Shown in pieces: positions 1 through 8,348 of a stretch of DNA of 64,000 nt. The notes beneath the pieces were generated by a model. That model had not been told where the DNA came from, searched no databases, and was given only the letters and a program-made list of their open reading frames with translations. The translations under genes were made by a program, and so were the position numbers. This DNA comes from Paraburkholderia nodosa DSM 21604. GTDB lineage: Bacteria; Pseudomonadota; Gammaproteobacteria; Burkholderiales; Burkholderiaceae. How positions within the stretch are numbered: the stretch's first letter is position 1; every line of letters begins with the position of its first letter. Location of the stretch: positions 1 to 64,000 of the forward strand of contig NZ_JAFA01000045.1 in the NCBI RefSeq assembly GCF_000519185.1, in the 5' to 3' direction.

Positions 1-675
1 GCGCAACTCCGCGCGGTTCGGCGTGATGAGGCTCGCGCCGCGATAGCGCTCCCAGTCGTCGCCCTTGGGATCGACGAGCACCGCCTTGCCCGCGGCGCGC
101 GCCTTCGCGATCATCTGCGTGACGTGCGTGAGGCCGCCCTTGGCGTAGTCGGAGAGCAGAATCACGTCGTGCGTGGGCAGCAGCGCGTCGAAACGCGCGA
201 GGCTGGCGAGCAGGATCTCGTGCGCGGGCGTGTTTTCGAAGTCCACGCGCAACAGCTGTTGCTGGCGCGACAGCACGCGCAGCTTGATGGTGGTCGGCAA
301 CGCGGGATCGCGCTCGAGATACGCGTTCACGTTGCTTTCGTCGAGCAGCTCGACGATGCGCTCGCCGGGTTCGTCGTGACCCACCACGCACAGGAGGCCC
401 GCATGGGCGCCGAGCGCCGCCGCGTTGCGCGCGACGTTCGCGGCGCCGCCCAGGCGGTCTTCCTTGCGCTGCACATGCACGACCGGCACCGGCGCTTCCG
501 GCGAGATGCGGTTGACGTCGCCGAACCAGTAGCGGTCGAGCATGACGTCGCCCACCACCAGCACGCGCGAGGTCGCGAGCTTTTCGCGCGGCACGACGCG
601 CACTTCGGGCGCGATGGCGGCAGCAAGCGCGGCGACGGGTGCGGCTTCAGGCTGCGGAGTTTGCGAGATTGACAT
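1..675 (-). CDS. rfaE1: D-glycero-beta-D-manno-heptose-7-phosphate kinase (HldA/RfaE domain I), 5' part only
   Basis: This cytoplasmic kinase phosphorylates heptose 7-phosphate at O-1 in the ADP-heptose branch that supplies the LPS inner core. Only the first 225 codons lie in the window; the reading frame is open to the left edge. The ATG at 673-675 gives an N-terminus beginning MSISQTPQPEA, followed by a ribokinase-fold domain with the motifs VVGDVMLDRY, GGAANVARN and DPKGDDWERYRG. The start lies 29 nt inside the 3' end of ugd, so translation is probably coupled to it. In Burkholderia the kinase and the nucleotidyltransferase are usually separate proteins, so a stand-alone kinase is expected, but the 3' end is not visible. 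Confidence 0.93.
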   Translation of the reverse strand, partial: MSISQTPQPEAAPVAALAAAIAPEVRVVPREKLATSRVLVVGDVMLDRYWFGDVNRISPEAPVPVVHVQRKEDRLGGAANVARNAAALGAHAGLLCVVGHDEPGERIVELLDESNVNAYLERDPALPTTIKLRVLSRQQQLLRVDFENTPAHEILLASLARFDALLPTHDVILLSDYAKGGLTHVTQMIAKARAAGKAVLVDPKGDDWERYRGASLITPNRAELR

Positions 676-2044
676 GAGGCCGCCCAATCGAGTGATAGTC
701 AATACCGAGCTCCGCCATGGCGTCGGGCTCGTAGAGGTTGCGTCCGTCGAAGATACGCGGTGCCTTGAGCACCTTCTTCAAATGCACGAAATCGGGCGCC
801 TTGAAGGCGGTCCACTCGGTGACGATCACGAGCGCGTCCGCGCCCGTGAGCGCGTCGTCCTGGCTCGACGCGAACGTCAGGCGCGCGTGCTGCTCCGGCG
901 CGTGCGCCAGATCGAGCGCGAATACGCGCTGCGCCTCCTCGGCCGCGACCGGGTCCCACGCCGCCACCGTGGCGCCGCGCGAGAGCAGGTCGGCGATCAG
1001 GCGGCGGCTCGGCGCTTCGCGCATGTCGTCGGTGTTCGGCTTGAACGCGAGGCCCCACACGGCAAAGTGCTTGCCGGTAAGGTCATCGCCGCACACCCTG
1101 GCGATCTTCTTCACGAGCACTTCCTTCTGGCCGTGATTGACCTCCTCGACGGCTTCGAGCACGCGCAGGTTCTGGCCCGACTCCGCGGCCGTGCGGATCA
1201 GCGCCTGCACGTCCTTCGGGAAGCACGAGCCGCCATAGCCGCAGCCCGCATAGAGAAAGTGATAGCCGATGCGCGGATCAGAGCCGATGCCACGGCGCAC
1301 CGACTCGATGTCGGCGCCCACGCGGTCGGCGAGATTCGCCATTTCGTTCATGAACGAGATGCGCGTGGCGAGCATGGCGTTGGCCGCATACTTCGTGAAT
1401 TCGGCGGAGCGCACGTCCATGTAGATCGTGCGTTCGTGATTGCGGTTGAACGGTGCGTAGAGACGCTTCATCTTCTCGCGCGCGGCGTTGCCGTTCTCGT
1501 CCTCGTCGAGGCCGATGATGATGCGGTCCGGGCGCATGAAGTCGTCCACGGCCGCGCCCTCTTTCAGGAACTCGGGGTTCGAGACGACCGAGAAGCGGTG
1601 ATCCACGCTATGCGCGAGGCCGCGCTTCGCCAGCTCCTCGGCCAGCACGCCGTGCACGCGCTGCGCCGTGCCGACCGGCACCGTCGACTTGTCGACAACC
1701 ACCTTGAAGCCGTTCATGTGGCGACCGATGCTGCGCGCCGCCTCGAGCACGTATTGAAGATCGGCCGAGCCGTCTTCGTCAGGCGGCGTGCCCACGGCGA
1801 TGAACTGCACCTCGCCGTGCTCGACGCTCGCCGCGATGTCGGTGGAAAAGGTAATGCGCCCGGCCGCGCGGTTGCGCGCGATGAGTTCGAGCAGGCCCGG
1901 CTCGTGGATCGGGACGCCGCCGCCGTTCAGGATCTCGATCTTGCGCGGATCGACATCGAGGCAAAACACGTCGTGGCCGATTTCGGCAAGACACGCACCG
2001 GTGACGAGGCCGACGTAGCCGGTACCGACAATGGTGATCTTCAT
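647..2044 (-). CDS. ugd: UDP-glucose 6-dehydrogenase
   Basis: Ugd oxidises UDP-glucose to UDP-glucuronate with two NAD+, supplying precursors for exopolysaccharide and for 4-amino-4-deoxy-arabinose modification of lipid A. The 465-aa protein has the N-terminal Rossmann motif GTGYVGLVTGACLAE, then the catalytic stretch GCGYGGSCFPKDV carrying the conserved Cys, and the C-terminal UDP-binding domain with WGLAFKPNTDDMREAPS. Length and order match the family. It sits between lapB and rfaE1, and its stop codon lies inside the rfaE1 start region, consistent with an envelope-precursor operon. Confidence 0.97.
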   Translation of the reverse strand: MKITIVGTGYVGLVTGACLAEIGHDVFCLDVDPRKIEILNGGGVPIHEPGLLELIARNRAAGRITFSTDIAASVEHGEVQFIAVGTPPDEDGSADLQYVLEAARSIGRHMNGFKVVVDKSTVPVGTAQRVHGVLAEELAKRGLAHSVDHRFSVVSNPEFLKEGAAVDDFMRPDRIIIGLDEDENGNAAREKMKRLYAPFNRNHERTIYMDVRSAEFTKYAANAMLATRISFMNEMANLADRVGADIESVRRGIGSDPRIGYHFLYAGCGYGGSCFPKDVQALIRTAAESGQNLRVLEAVEEVNHGQKEVLVKKIARVCGDDLTGKHFAVWGLAFKPNTDDMREAPSRRLIADLLSRGATVAAWDPVAAEEAQRVFALDLAHAPEQHARLTFASSQDDALTGADALVIVTEWTAFKAPDFVHLKKVLKAPRIFDGRNLYEPDAMAELGIDYHSIGRPHVNLANSAA

Positions 2045-2144
2045 AGGCGCTCCGGTGACAGATACGGATGTTGGAATGACTGTGGGCGCGGTCGGCTAGG
2101 CGCGGCCGGCTAGGTGCCGGGCTGGGCACGCGCGCCCTTAAGGC

Positions 2145-3320
2145 TCAACTCGACGCAGGAACCGGCTCGACGCGGCGCGGCGCATAGGTTTCCCAGCCGC
2201 TGCAGCCCGGACACTGCCAGTAGAAGAGGCGCGCCCGGAAGCCGCAGTTCTGGCAGGTGTAGCGTGGCAGGTTCTTGGTGCGCTGCTGGAGCAGCTTGCG
2301 CATCAGCTCGAGTTCGCCGCGGCGCGGCTCTTCGGCCGTGGCCTGCTGCGCTTCGAGCAGACGCGCCATGCCGGCGAGGTTCGGCGACTTCTGCATCTGC
2401 GTACGCGCGAGCGCATGCGCCGCATCGGGGCCGCGCAACGCGGCGACATACTTGTAGGCGACATCGAGCAGATCGTTCGACGGATACGCGTCGACCCACG
2501 TCGTGAGCAGTTGCGCGCCCTCTTCGGCGCGGCCGAGCGTCTCGTAGGCCTTCATGACCTTTTCGGCGACGAGCGGCAGATACGCGGGATTTTGCGCCTC
2601 GACTTCGCGCCAGTGGCCAAGCGCCGTCTCGCAATCGCCGCTGGCCGCATCGACGTCGCCCGCGAGGATCGTCGCGCGCACGTTCTGCGAGTTGGCCTTC
2701 AGCGCGAGCGCCAGTTGGCGGCGCGCTTCGTCGGGCTTCTTCTGCTGGAGCGCTTCCTGCGCGAGTTCGCAGTGGAACTGCGCGATCTCGAGGTCGAGCG
2801 ACGCCGCGCCCATCGTTTCGAGATGACGTGCGGTGTCGATGCAGCGGTTCCAGTCCTTCTCGATCTCGTAGATCGCGAGCAGTGCGCGCTGCGCGCCGAG
2901 CGCGAAGTCGCCCGACTTGAGCTTGCTGAAGGTCTCTTCCGCGCGGTCGAGCATGCCGGCCTTCAGAAAATCCTGGCCGAGTTCATACAGCGCGTGGTCG
3001 CGCTCGTTCACGGGCAGGTCGGAACGCGAAAGCAGATTCTGGTGCACGCGGATCGCGCGGTCGGTTTCGCCGCGGCGGCGAAACAGATTGCCGAGCGCGA
3101 AGTGCAATTCGACGGTTTCGGGGTCGAGCTTGGCGACCTCGATGAACGCGTCGATGGCCTTGTCCGGCTGCTCGTTGAGCAGGAAATTCAGGCCGCGAAA
3201 ATACGAGCGCGGCAGGTTGGCGCTTTCGGAAAGCAGTGCCTTCAGGTCGTAGCGCGAGGCCATCCAGCCGAGCGCGAAAGCCACGGGAATGACGAGGAGC
3301 CACCAAAAATCGAGATCCAT
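2145..3320 (-). CDS. lapB: Lipopolysaccharide assembly protein B
   Basis: LapB (YciM) is an inner-membrane-anchored cytoplasmic adaptor that controls LpxC turnover through FtsH and so sets LPS synthesis. The 391-aa protein has one N-terminal membrane helix (residues 5-20, rich in L, V, F and A), a long TPR array at about residues 35-345, and a C-terminal rubredoxin-like zinc ribbon with paired Cys motifs (CQNCGF and CPGCSGW). It follows lapA by 64 nt on the same strand, the usual pairing, and precedes ugd. All diagnostic parts are intact. Confidence 0.96.
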   Translation of the reverse strand: MDLDFWWLLVIPVAFALGWMASRYDLKALLSESANLPRSYFRGLNFLLNEQPDKAIDAFIEVAKLDPETVELHFALGNLFRRRGETDRAIRVHQNLLSRSDLPVNERDHALYELGQDFLKAGMLDRAEETFSKLKSGDFALGAQRALLAIYEIEKDWNRCIDTARHLETMGAASLDLEIAQFHCELAQEALQQKKPDEARRQLALALKANSQNVRATILAGDVDAASGDCETALGHWREVEAQNPAYLPLVAEKVMKAYETLGRAEEGAQLLTTWVDAYPSNDLLDVAYKYVAALRGPDAAHALARTQMQKSPNLAGMARLLEAQQATAEEPRRGELELMRKLLQQRTKNLPRYTCQNCGFRARLFYWQCPGCSGWETYAPRRVEPVPASS

Positions 3321-3384
3321 GCGAGCGATGGTATGAGCGAAAAATCAGCCGCACGCGTTCAGGCGCGCGGCACGGCAATACAAA

Positions 3385-3678
3385 TCAGATGAGCGGCGGC
3401 AGCGGCGGCTCGACGCTCGGTGTGGGCGTTTCACGTGCCACCCGCAAGTCGCGCTTGAGCCGGCCGTTTTCCATGCGCAGCCGGAACACGCCGGGCAGCG
3501 CGGACAGCAGCCCCGCCAGCAGCCCCACGACAAAAAACGCGAGGCCGATCAGGATCAGCGGGGCCTGCCACGAATATCCGGCCAGAAAGTTCAGCGTCGC
3601 GGTTTGCGTGTTGGCGAGCGCGAGTACGAGCAGCAGTACGAACACCAGCACACGGATCACCCAGGCGATCAATCTCAT
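3385..3678 (-). CDS. lapA: Lipopolysaccharide assembly protein A domain protein
   Basis: LapA (YciS) is a small inner-membrane partner of LapB in LPS assembly. From the ATG at 3676-3678 the product is 97 aa with two hydrophobic helices (about residues 5-22 and 40-62), then a basic, coiled-coil-prone tail (RLRMENGRLKRDLRVARE) and a Pro-rich C-terminus. The frame stays open further upstream, but the extra residues cross a terminator and have no membrane-protein character, so the internal ATG is preferred. It is separated from ihfB by a strong bidirectional hairpin, which implies its own promoter. Confidence 0.9.
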   Translation of the reverse strand: MRLIAWVIRVLVFVLLLVLALANTQTATLNFLAGYSWQAPLILIGLAFFVVGLLAGLLSALPGVFRLRMENGRLKRDLRVARETPTPSVEPPLPPLI

Positions 3679-3762
3679 TGAAGGATTCTCTTGGCAGTTG
3701 AGAAAGGCGCCGGCTTGGCGGACATGCTGCGCCGCAGCACAAGCCACGCCGAAGTGTCCCGT

Positions 3763-3768
3763 ATTGTA
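3763..3768 (-). promoter_or_regulatory. Candidate -10 element for lapAB
   Basis: On the minus strand this reads TACAAT, about 85 nt before the lapA start and downstream of the terminator that closes the ihfB transcript. No convincing -35 box stands at the right spacing, so this is a weak prediction. Confidence 0.25.
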
Positions 3769-3863
3769 ATTGAACGGCTCGCGGGCCGACACGTGTGAGC
3801 GAGCGCAGCGCCCGATCAAACCGGGGCGCCCGCGCAAACAGCGTCGAAAAGGCGCAGACGAAA

Positions 3864-3898
3864 AAAAAGCGCCGGGGTTGTTCACCCCAGCGCTTTTT
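3864..3898. terminator. Bidirectional intrinsic terminator after ihfB
   Basis: The two arms, AAAAAGCGCCGGGGT and ACCCCAGCGCTTTTT, pair over 15 bp with one mismatch around a 5-nt loop. T-runs flank the stem on both strands. It lies 76 nt beyond the ihfB stop and upstream of lapA, so it should end the rpsA-ihfB transcript. Confidence 0.85.
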
Positions 3899-3973
3899 AC
3901 CGGTCCATGCATTCTGGCCATCTGGCATTGACCGCCGACGACCGCAATCGCCTGATCGAAAACGATCCAACGC

Positions 3974-4297
3974 TTACAGGTCGTCGTCCGGCTCGTCCGC
4001 CTTCAGCGGCTCGCCTGAATTACGGTCCACGCGCTCGCGCAGTTCCTTGCCCGGCTTGAAGTGCGGCACGAACTTCTCAGGCACCAGCACCTTTTCACCC
4101 GACTTGGGATTGCGACCGACGCGCGACGGCCGACGATTCAGGCCGAAGCTGCCAAAGCCACGAATTTCGATGCGATGGCCCTTGGCAAGCGCCTCGGACA
4201 TCGCATCGAGCATCGTCTTGACCGCGAAATCCGCGTCCTTGAGAACAAGTTGCGGAAATCGCGTAGCCAGCTGCGCGACCAATTCAGATTTGGTCAT
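3974..4297 (-). CDS. ihfB: Integration host factor subunit beta
   Basis: IHF-beta pairs with IHF-alpha to bend DNA sharply in replication, recombination, phage integration and sigma-54 transcription. The 107-aa protein begins MTKSELVAQLA and shows the HU/IHF signature with the DNA-intercalating beta arm (GRNPKSGEKVLVPEKFVPHF, with Pro at the tip). A short acidic C-terminal tail (EPDDDL) extends past the E. coli protein. The gene follows rpsA by 25 nt, the classical rpsA-ihfB pairing. Confidence 0.97.
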   Translation of the reverse strand: MTKSELVAQLATRFPQLVLKDADFAVKTMLDAMSEALAKGHRIEIRGFGSFGLNRRPSRVGRNPKSGEKVLVPEKFVPHFKPGKELRERVDRNSGEPLKADEPDDDL

Positions 4298-4322
4298 ACT
4301 TCAGCTTGCCCCCGTTTGAGGC

Positions 4323-6035
4323 TTACTGGTTCTGGCCGTCGAGCTTGGCCTTCAGCAGCGCGCCGAGGTTGGTCGTGCCGGTGGCAGCCGAACCCGTATC
4401 CGACGACATGCTGCGCATTGCTTCCTGCGTCTCAGCCGAGTCCTTCGCCTTGATCGACAGGTTGATGCCACGCGACTTGCGATCGATGTTGATGATCATC
4501 GCGTTGACCTTGTCGCCTTCCTTCAGCACGTTGCGAGCATCTTCCACGCGATCTTGCGCGATTTCCGAAGCACGCAGGTAGCCTTCGACGTCGGCGTTCA
4601 GCGTCACGACTGCGCCCTTGGCGTCAACCGACTTGACCACGCCGTCGACGATCGAACCCTTGTCGTTCATGGCAACGAAGTTGCTGAACGGGTCGCCTTC
4701 GAGCTGCTTGATGCCGAGCGAAATGCGTTCCTTCTCGACGTCGATGCCCAGAACCACGGCTTCGACTTCGTCGCCCTTCTTGTACTTGCGAACGGCTTCT
4801 TCGCCCGTTTCCGACCACGACAGGTCCGAAAGGTGAACCAGACCGTCGATGCCGCCAGGCAGGCCGATGAACACGCCGAAGTCGGTGATCGACTTGATCG
4901 CGCCTTGCAGCTTGTCGCCCTTCTTGAAGTTGCGGCTGAAGTCATCCCACGGATTCGGCTTGCACTGCTTCATGCCGAGCGAGATGCGGCGGCGGTCTTC
5001 GTCGATCTCGAGGACCATGACTTCGACTTCGTCGCCCAGCTGGACAACCTTCGACGGAGCAACATTCTTGTTGGTCCAGTCCATTTCCGACACGTGAACC
5101 AGGCCTTCGATGCCCGATTCGACTTCGACGAACGCGCCGTAGTCGGTGATGTTCGTGACCTTGCCGAACAGGCGCGTGCCCGACGGGTAACGGCGCGAGA
5201 TGCCTTCCCACGGATCGTCGCCCAGTTGCTTGATACCGAGCGAAACGCGGTTCTTTTCCTGGTCGAACTTGAGGATCTTCGCGGTGACTTCCTGGCCAAC
5301 CGAGAGAACTTCGCTCGGGTGACGCACGCGACGCCATGCGATGTCGGTGATGTGCAGCAGGCCGTCGATGCCGCCGAGGTCCACGAACGCGCCGTAGTCG
5401 GTGATGTTCTTGACCACGCCGTTGACGATCGCGCCTTCCTTCAGCGTTTCGAGCAGCTTTGCGCGCTCTTCGCCTTGCGTGGCTTCGATCACTGCGCGGC
5501 GCGACAGCACGACGTTGTTACGCTTGCGGTCGAGCTTGATGACGCGGAATTCGAGGGTCTTGCCTTCGTACGGCGTCGTGTCCTTGACCGGACGCGTGTC
5601 GACGAGCGAACCCGGCAGGAACGCGCGGATGCCGTTGACCATGACGGTCATGCCGCCCTTGACCTTGCCCGTGATCGTGCCGGTCACGAGTTCGTTGTTG
5701 TCGAGAGCCTTTTCCAGCGACAGCCACGAAGCGAGACGCTTCGCCTTGTCGCGCGACAGGATGGTGTCGCCGTAGCCGTTTTCCAGCGCGTCGATCGCGA
5801 CGGAAACGAAATCACCCGCCTGCACTTCCACTTCACCCGCGTCGTTCAGGAATTCTTCGAGCGGAATATAGGCTTCGGACTTGAGACCAGCATTGACGAC
5901 CACGAAGTTGTGGTCGACGCGCACGACTTCGGCGGAAATCACTTCGCCGGCGCGCATGTCCTGGCGGGTCAGCGACTCTTCGAACAGAGCCGCGAAAGAT
6001 TCGGTATTCGGGGTGGAGGTTTGCAGGTCGGACAT
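4323..6035 (-). CDS. rpsA: 30S ribosomal protein S1
   Basis: S1 binds mRNA leaders and brings them to the 30S subunit. The 570-aa protein has six S1/OB-fold repeats; repeats 3-6 are the most regular, each with a motif such as ITDYGAFVDLGGIDGLLHITD or a close variant. The start at 6035 (MSDLQTSTPNTESF) matches the length usual in Burkholderia. An upstream in-frame ATG at 6053 is preceded by a better ribosome-binding site (GAGGT), so a six-residue longer form is possible. The gene lies between cmk and ihfB. Confidence 0.97.
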   Translation of the reverse strand: MSDLQTSTPNTESFAALFEESLTRQDMRAGEVISAEVVRVDHNFVVVNAGLKSEAYIPLEEFLNDAGEVEVQAGDFVSVAIDALENGYGDTILSRDKAKRLASWLSLEKALDNNELVTGTITGKVKGGMTVMVNGIRAFLPGSLVDTRPVKDTTPYEGKTLEFRVIKLDRKRNNVVLSRRAVIEATQGEERAKLLETLKEGAIVNGVVKNITDYGAFVDLGGIDGLLHITDIAWRRVRHPSEVLSVGQEVTAKILKFDQEKNRVSLGIKQLGDDPWEGISRRYPSGTRLFGKVTNITDYGAFVEVESGIEGLVHVSEMDWTNKNVAPSKVVQLGDEVEVMVLEIDEDRRRISLGMKQCKPNPWDDFSRNFKKGDKLQGAIKSITDFGVFIGLPGGIDGLVHLSDLSWSETGEEAVRKYKKGDEVEAVVLGIDVEKERISLGIKQLEGDPFSNFVAMNDKGSIVDGVVKSVDAKGAVVTLNADVEGYLRASEIAQDRVEDARNVLKEGDKVNAMIINIDRKSRGINLSIKAKDSAETQEAMRSMSSDTGSAATGTTNLGALLKAKLDGQNQ

Positions 6036-6161
6036 AAAAATCTGGATTTGCATGGTTTTCGCTACCTCGCCAGTCGGTCTTGACTGCCGGGCGTTGAGGC
6101 CGGAACACGATGCTCGCGGCGCAGATGCAAAAGCCATACGGGGTTAAAGGGTTTAACACAC

Positions 6162-6181
6162 GCCCTGTTGCTTTCCAGGGC
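6162..6181 (-). promoter_or_regulatory. rpsA: Hairpin in the rpsA leader
   Basis: A perfect 6-bp stem (GCCCTG/CAGGGC) with an 8-nt loop lies in the 213-bp gap between cmk and rpsA, about 127 nt before the rpsA start. S1 represses its own translation through its leader in E. coli, so leader structure is plausible here, but no specific match was established. Confidence 0.3.
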
Positions 6182-6191
6182 ACCTACTGGC

Positions 6192-6219
6192 ACTGCTTAC
6201 TGCTTACTGCTTACTGCTT
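6192..6219. repeat. Four tandem copies of ACTGCTT
   Basis: Four perfect head-to-tail 7-bp units (AAGCAGT on the transcribed strand) sit in the cmk-rpsA spacer just after the cmk stop. Such short tandem repeats change copy number easily by slippage. Whether they affect rpsA expression is unknown. Confidence 0.85.
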
Positions 6220-6248
6220 TCTTGACTGCGCTTTGCCCCGTTCGCGGA

Positions 6249-6944
6249 TTACCGGACGGGCCGCAGTTGGCTAGACTCCTGATACCACTGCACCACCTGT
6301 TCGACCGCCTGGTCGACGGAGAGCGCCGAAGTATCGAGAAGCTGCGCATCTGCTGCAGGCTTGAGCGGTGCGGCCGCGCGGTTACTGTCGCGCGCGTCGC
6401 GTCCACGCAAATCCCGAAGCAAGTCATCCATATTAGCAGAAAAACCTTTTTGGATCAATTGCTTATGCCGGCGGGCCGCACGGGCCTCCACGCTGGCCGT
6501 CAAAAACACCTTCAGAACGGCGTCCGGGAAGATCACGGTGCCCATGTCGCGGCCATCCGCGACGAGCCCGGGAAGCTTGCGAAACGCCCGCTGGCGCGCC
6601 ACGAGCGCGGTGCGCACGGCCGGATGCGCGGCGATCATCGAGGCGCGGTTGCCGACTTCCTCGGCACGGATTTCGTTCGAAACGTCAACGCCATCGAGCT
6701 GCGCAAGCCCCTCGCGGAACGTGATATGGAGATCGTCGATCAGCTTCGCAAGGTTCTCGGCGTCGTCGGCCGCAATCGCGTAGCGCATGCTCGCGAGCGC
6801 CGCCAGCCGGTACAGCGCGCCGCTGTCGAGCAGGTGAAAGCCGAGCTGCGCGGCGACTAGCGCGGCCACCGTGCCCTTGCCGGAAGCAGTCGGACCGTCG
6901 ATCGTGATGACGGGCGTCGGATAAAAGGGACGGGTCGATTTCAT
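6249..6944 (-). CDS. cmk: (d)CMP kinase
   Basis: Cytidylate kinase phosphorylates CMP and dCMP using ATP. The 231-aa protein carries the P-loop (ITIDGPTASGKGT), the CMP-binding DSGALYRL segment and the conserved LVADGRDMGTVIFPDA stretch, then the mobile lid with RRHKQL. It stands between aroA and rpsA (aroA-cmk gap 27 nt), as in most proteobacteria. Length is normal. Confidence 0.96.
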   Translation of the reverse strand: MKSTRPFYPTPVITIDGPTASGKGTVAALVAAQLGFHLLDSGALYRLAALASMRYAIAADDAENLAKLIDDLHITFREGLAQLDGVDVSNEIRAEEVGNRASMIAAHPAVRTALVARQRAFRKLPGLVADGRDMGTVIFPDAVLKVFLTASVEARAARRHKQLIQKGFSANMDDLLRDLRGRDARDSNRAAAPLKPAADAQLLDTSALSVDQAVEQVVQWYQESSQLRPVR

Positions 6945-6971
6945 GCGGCAAAGGTACTCGGCTTCATTGAA

Positions 6972-8276
6972 TCAAGGTTGCGCGAGCGCCAGGAAGCGCT
7001 CGAAGTAATCGGGGAACGTCTTGCCGACGCACTTCGGGTCGTTGATGCGCACCGGCACACCGCCGAGGCTCACGAGCGAGAAGCACATCGCCATGCGGTG
7101 ATCGTCGTAGGTGTCGATCGCGGCGTTCGGCGTGAGTTTCTCGGGCGGACGCACAATCAGGTAATCGGGGCCCTCTTCCACGTTCGCGCCCACCTTGCGC
7201 AGCTCCGTGGCCATCGCGGCGATGCGGTCGGTTTCCTTCACGCGCCAGCTCGCGATGTTGCGCAGCGTGGTGGCGCCGTCGGCGAACAACGCCGCCACGG
7301 CGATCGTCATGGCCGCGTCGGGGATCAGGTTGAAGTCCATGTCGATGGGGTCGAGCTTGCCGTGATCGTTGCCGATCCCGCGCACCTCGATCCAGTCGTC
7401 GGCGACCGTGACGTTCGCGCCCATGCGCATGAGCGCCGCGGCGAACGCAACGTCGCCCTGGATGCTCGAGCGTCCCACGCCTTCCACGCGCAGCGGGCCG
7501 CCGCCAATCGCGCCCGCGGCGAGGAAGTACGACGCCGAAGACGCATCGCCTTCCACCATGATCTTGCCCGGCGACTGGTAGCGCACGCCTGCGGGGACCT
7601 CGAAGCGATGCCAGCCGTGGCGCTCGACCGTCACGCCGAAGCGCTCCATCAGCTTGATCGTGATTTCGATGTAGGGCTTGGAGATCAGCTCGCCGTCCAC
7701 CTCGACGATCGTCACGCCGTCCTTGGCGCGCACGAGCGGCAGCGTCATGAGAAGCGCCGTGAGGAACTGGCTCGACACATCGCCGCGCACACGGATGGGC
7801 GCCTCGACCGAAATCGGCGCCGGGCGGATGCGCAGCGGCGGATAGCCTTCGTTTTCTTCGTAATCGATCTTCGCGCCGATCTGACGCAGGCCGTCCACGA
7901 GGTCGCCGATGGGCCGCTCGTGCATGCGCGGCACGCCGTGAATGCGGTAGTCGCCGCCGTTCACCGCGAGCGCGGCCGTGAGCGGACGCACCGCCGTGCC
8001 TGCGTTGCCGAGAAAGAGATCCGCGCGCACCGCCTGGAACGCGCCGCGCGTGCCCTGCACGACGCAGGTGTCGTCCTCGCGCTTCACTTTCACGCCGAGC
8101 TTTTCCAGCGCGTCGAGCATCACGCGCGTGTCGTCGGAGTCGAGCAGGTTCGTGATGGTCGTTTCGCCCTCGGCCAGCGCCGCGAGCAGCAGCACGCGGT
8201 TCGAGATGCTTTTCGAGCCGGGCAGACGGATCGTGCCGGACGCACGGGTGAACGGTCCGAGATCGAGGTGTTCCAT
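6972..8276 (-). CDS. aroA: 3-phosphoshikimate 1-carboxyvinyltransferase (EPSP synthase)
   Basis: AroA transfers enolpyruvate from PEP to shikimate 3-phosphate in the pathway to chorismate. The 434-aa protein shows LPGSKSISNRVLLLAALA near the N-terminus, LFLGNAGTAVRPLTA around residue 90, and RVKETDRIAAMATELRK plus DHRMAMCFS near the C-terminus. The GNAGTA loop is the class I form. It follows tyrA in a run of aromatic amino-acid genes. Confidence 0.97.
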   Translation of the reverse strand: MEHLDLGPFTRASGTIRLPGSKSISNRVLLLAALAEGETTITNLLDSDDTRVMLDALEKLGVKVKREDDTCVVQGTRGAFQAVRADLFLGNAGTAVRPLTAALAVNGGDYRIHGVPRMHERPIGDLVDGLRQIGAKIDYEENEGYPPLRIRPAPISVEAPIRVRGDVSSQFLTALLMTLPLVRAKDGVTIVEVDGELISKPYIEITIKLMERFGVTVERHGWHRFEVPAGVRYQSPGKIMVEGDASSASYFLAAGAIGGGPLRVEGVGRSSIQGDVAFAAALMRMGANVTVADDWIEVRGIGNDHGKLDPIDMDFNLIPDAAMTIAVAALFADGATTLRNIASWRVKETDRIAAMATELRKVGANVEEGPDYLIVRPPEKLTPNAAIDTYDDHRMAMCFSLVSLGGVPVRINDPKCVGKTFPDYFERFLALAQP

Positions 8277-8348
8277 ATGCGTGTCCTGAGAATGCCTGGT
8301 GTTGCCTGAGGTTGCGGCGCTCGCGCCGTCGGGCTGAGTCCTGCTTGC

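Noticed and set aside
4554..6083. Plus-strand open frame opposite rpsA
   Set aside because: Antisense shadow; the product has the unusual Asp/Val/Arg composition of a mirrored S1 gene.
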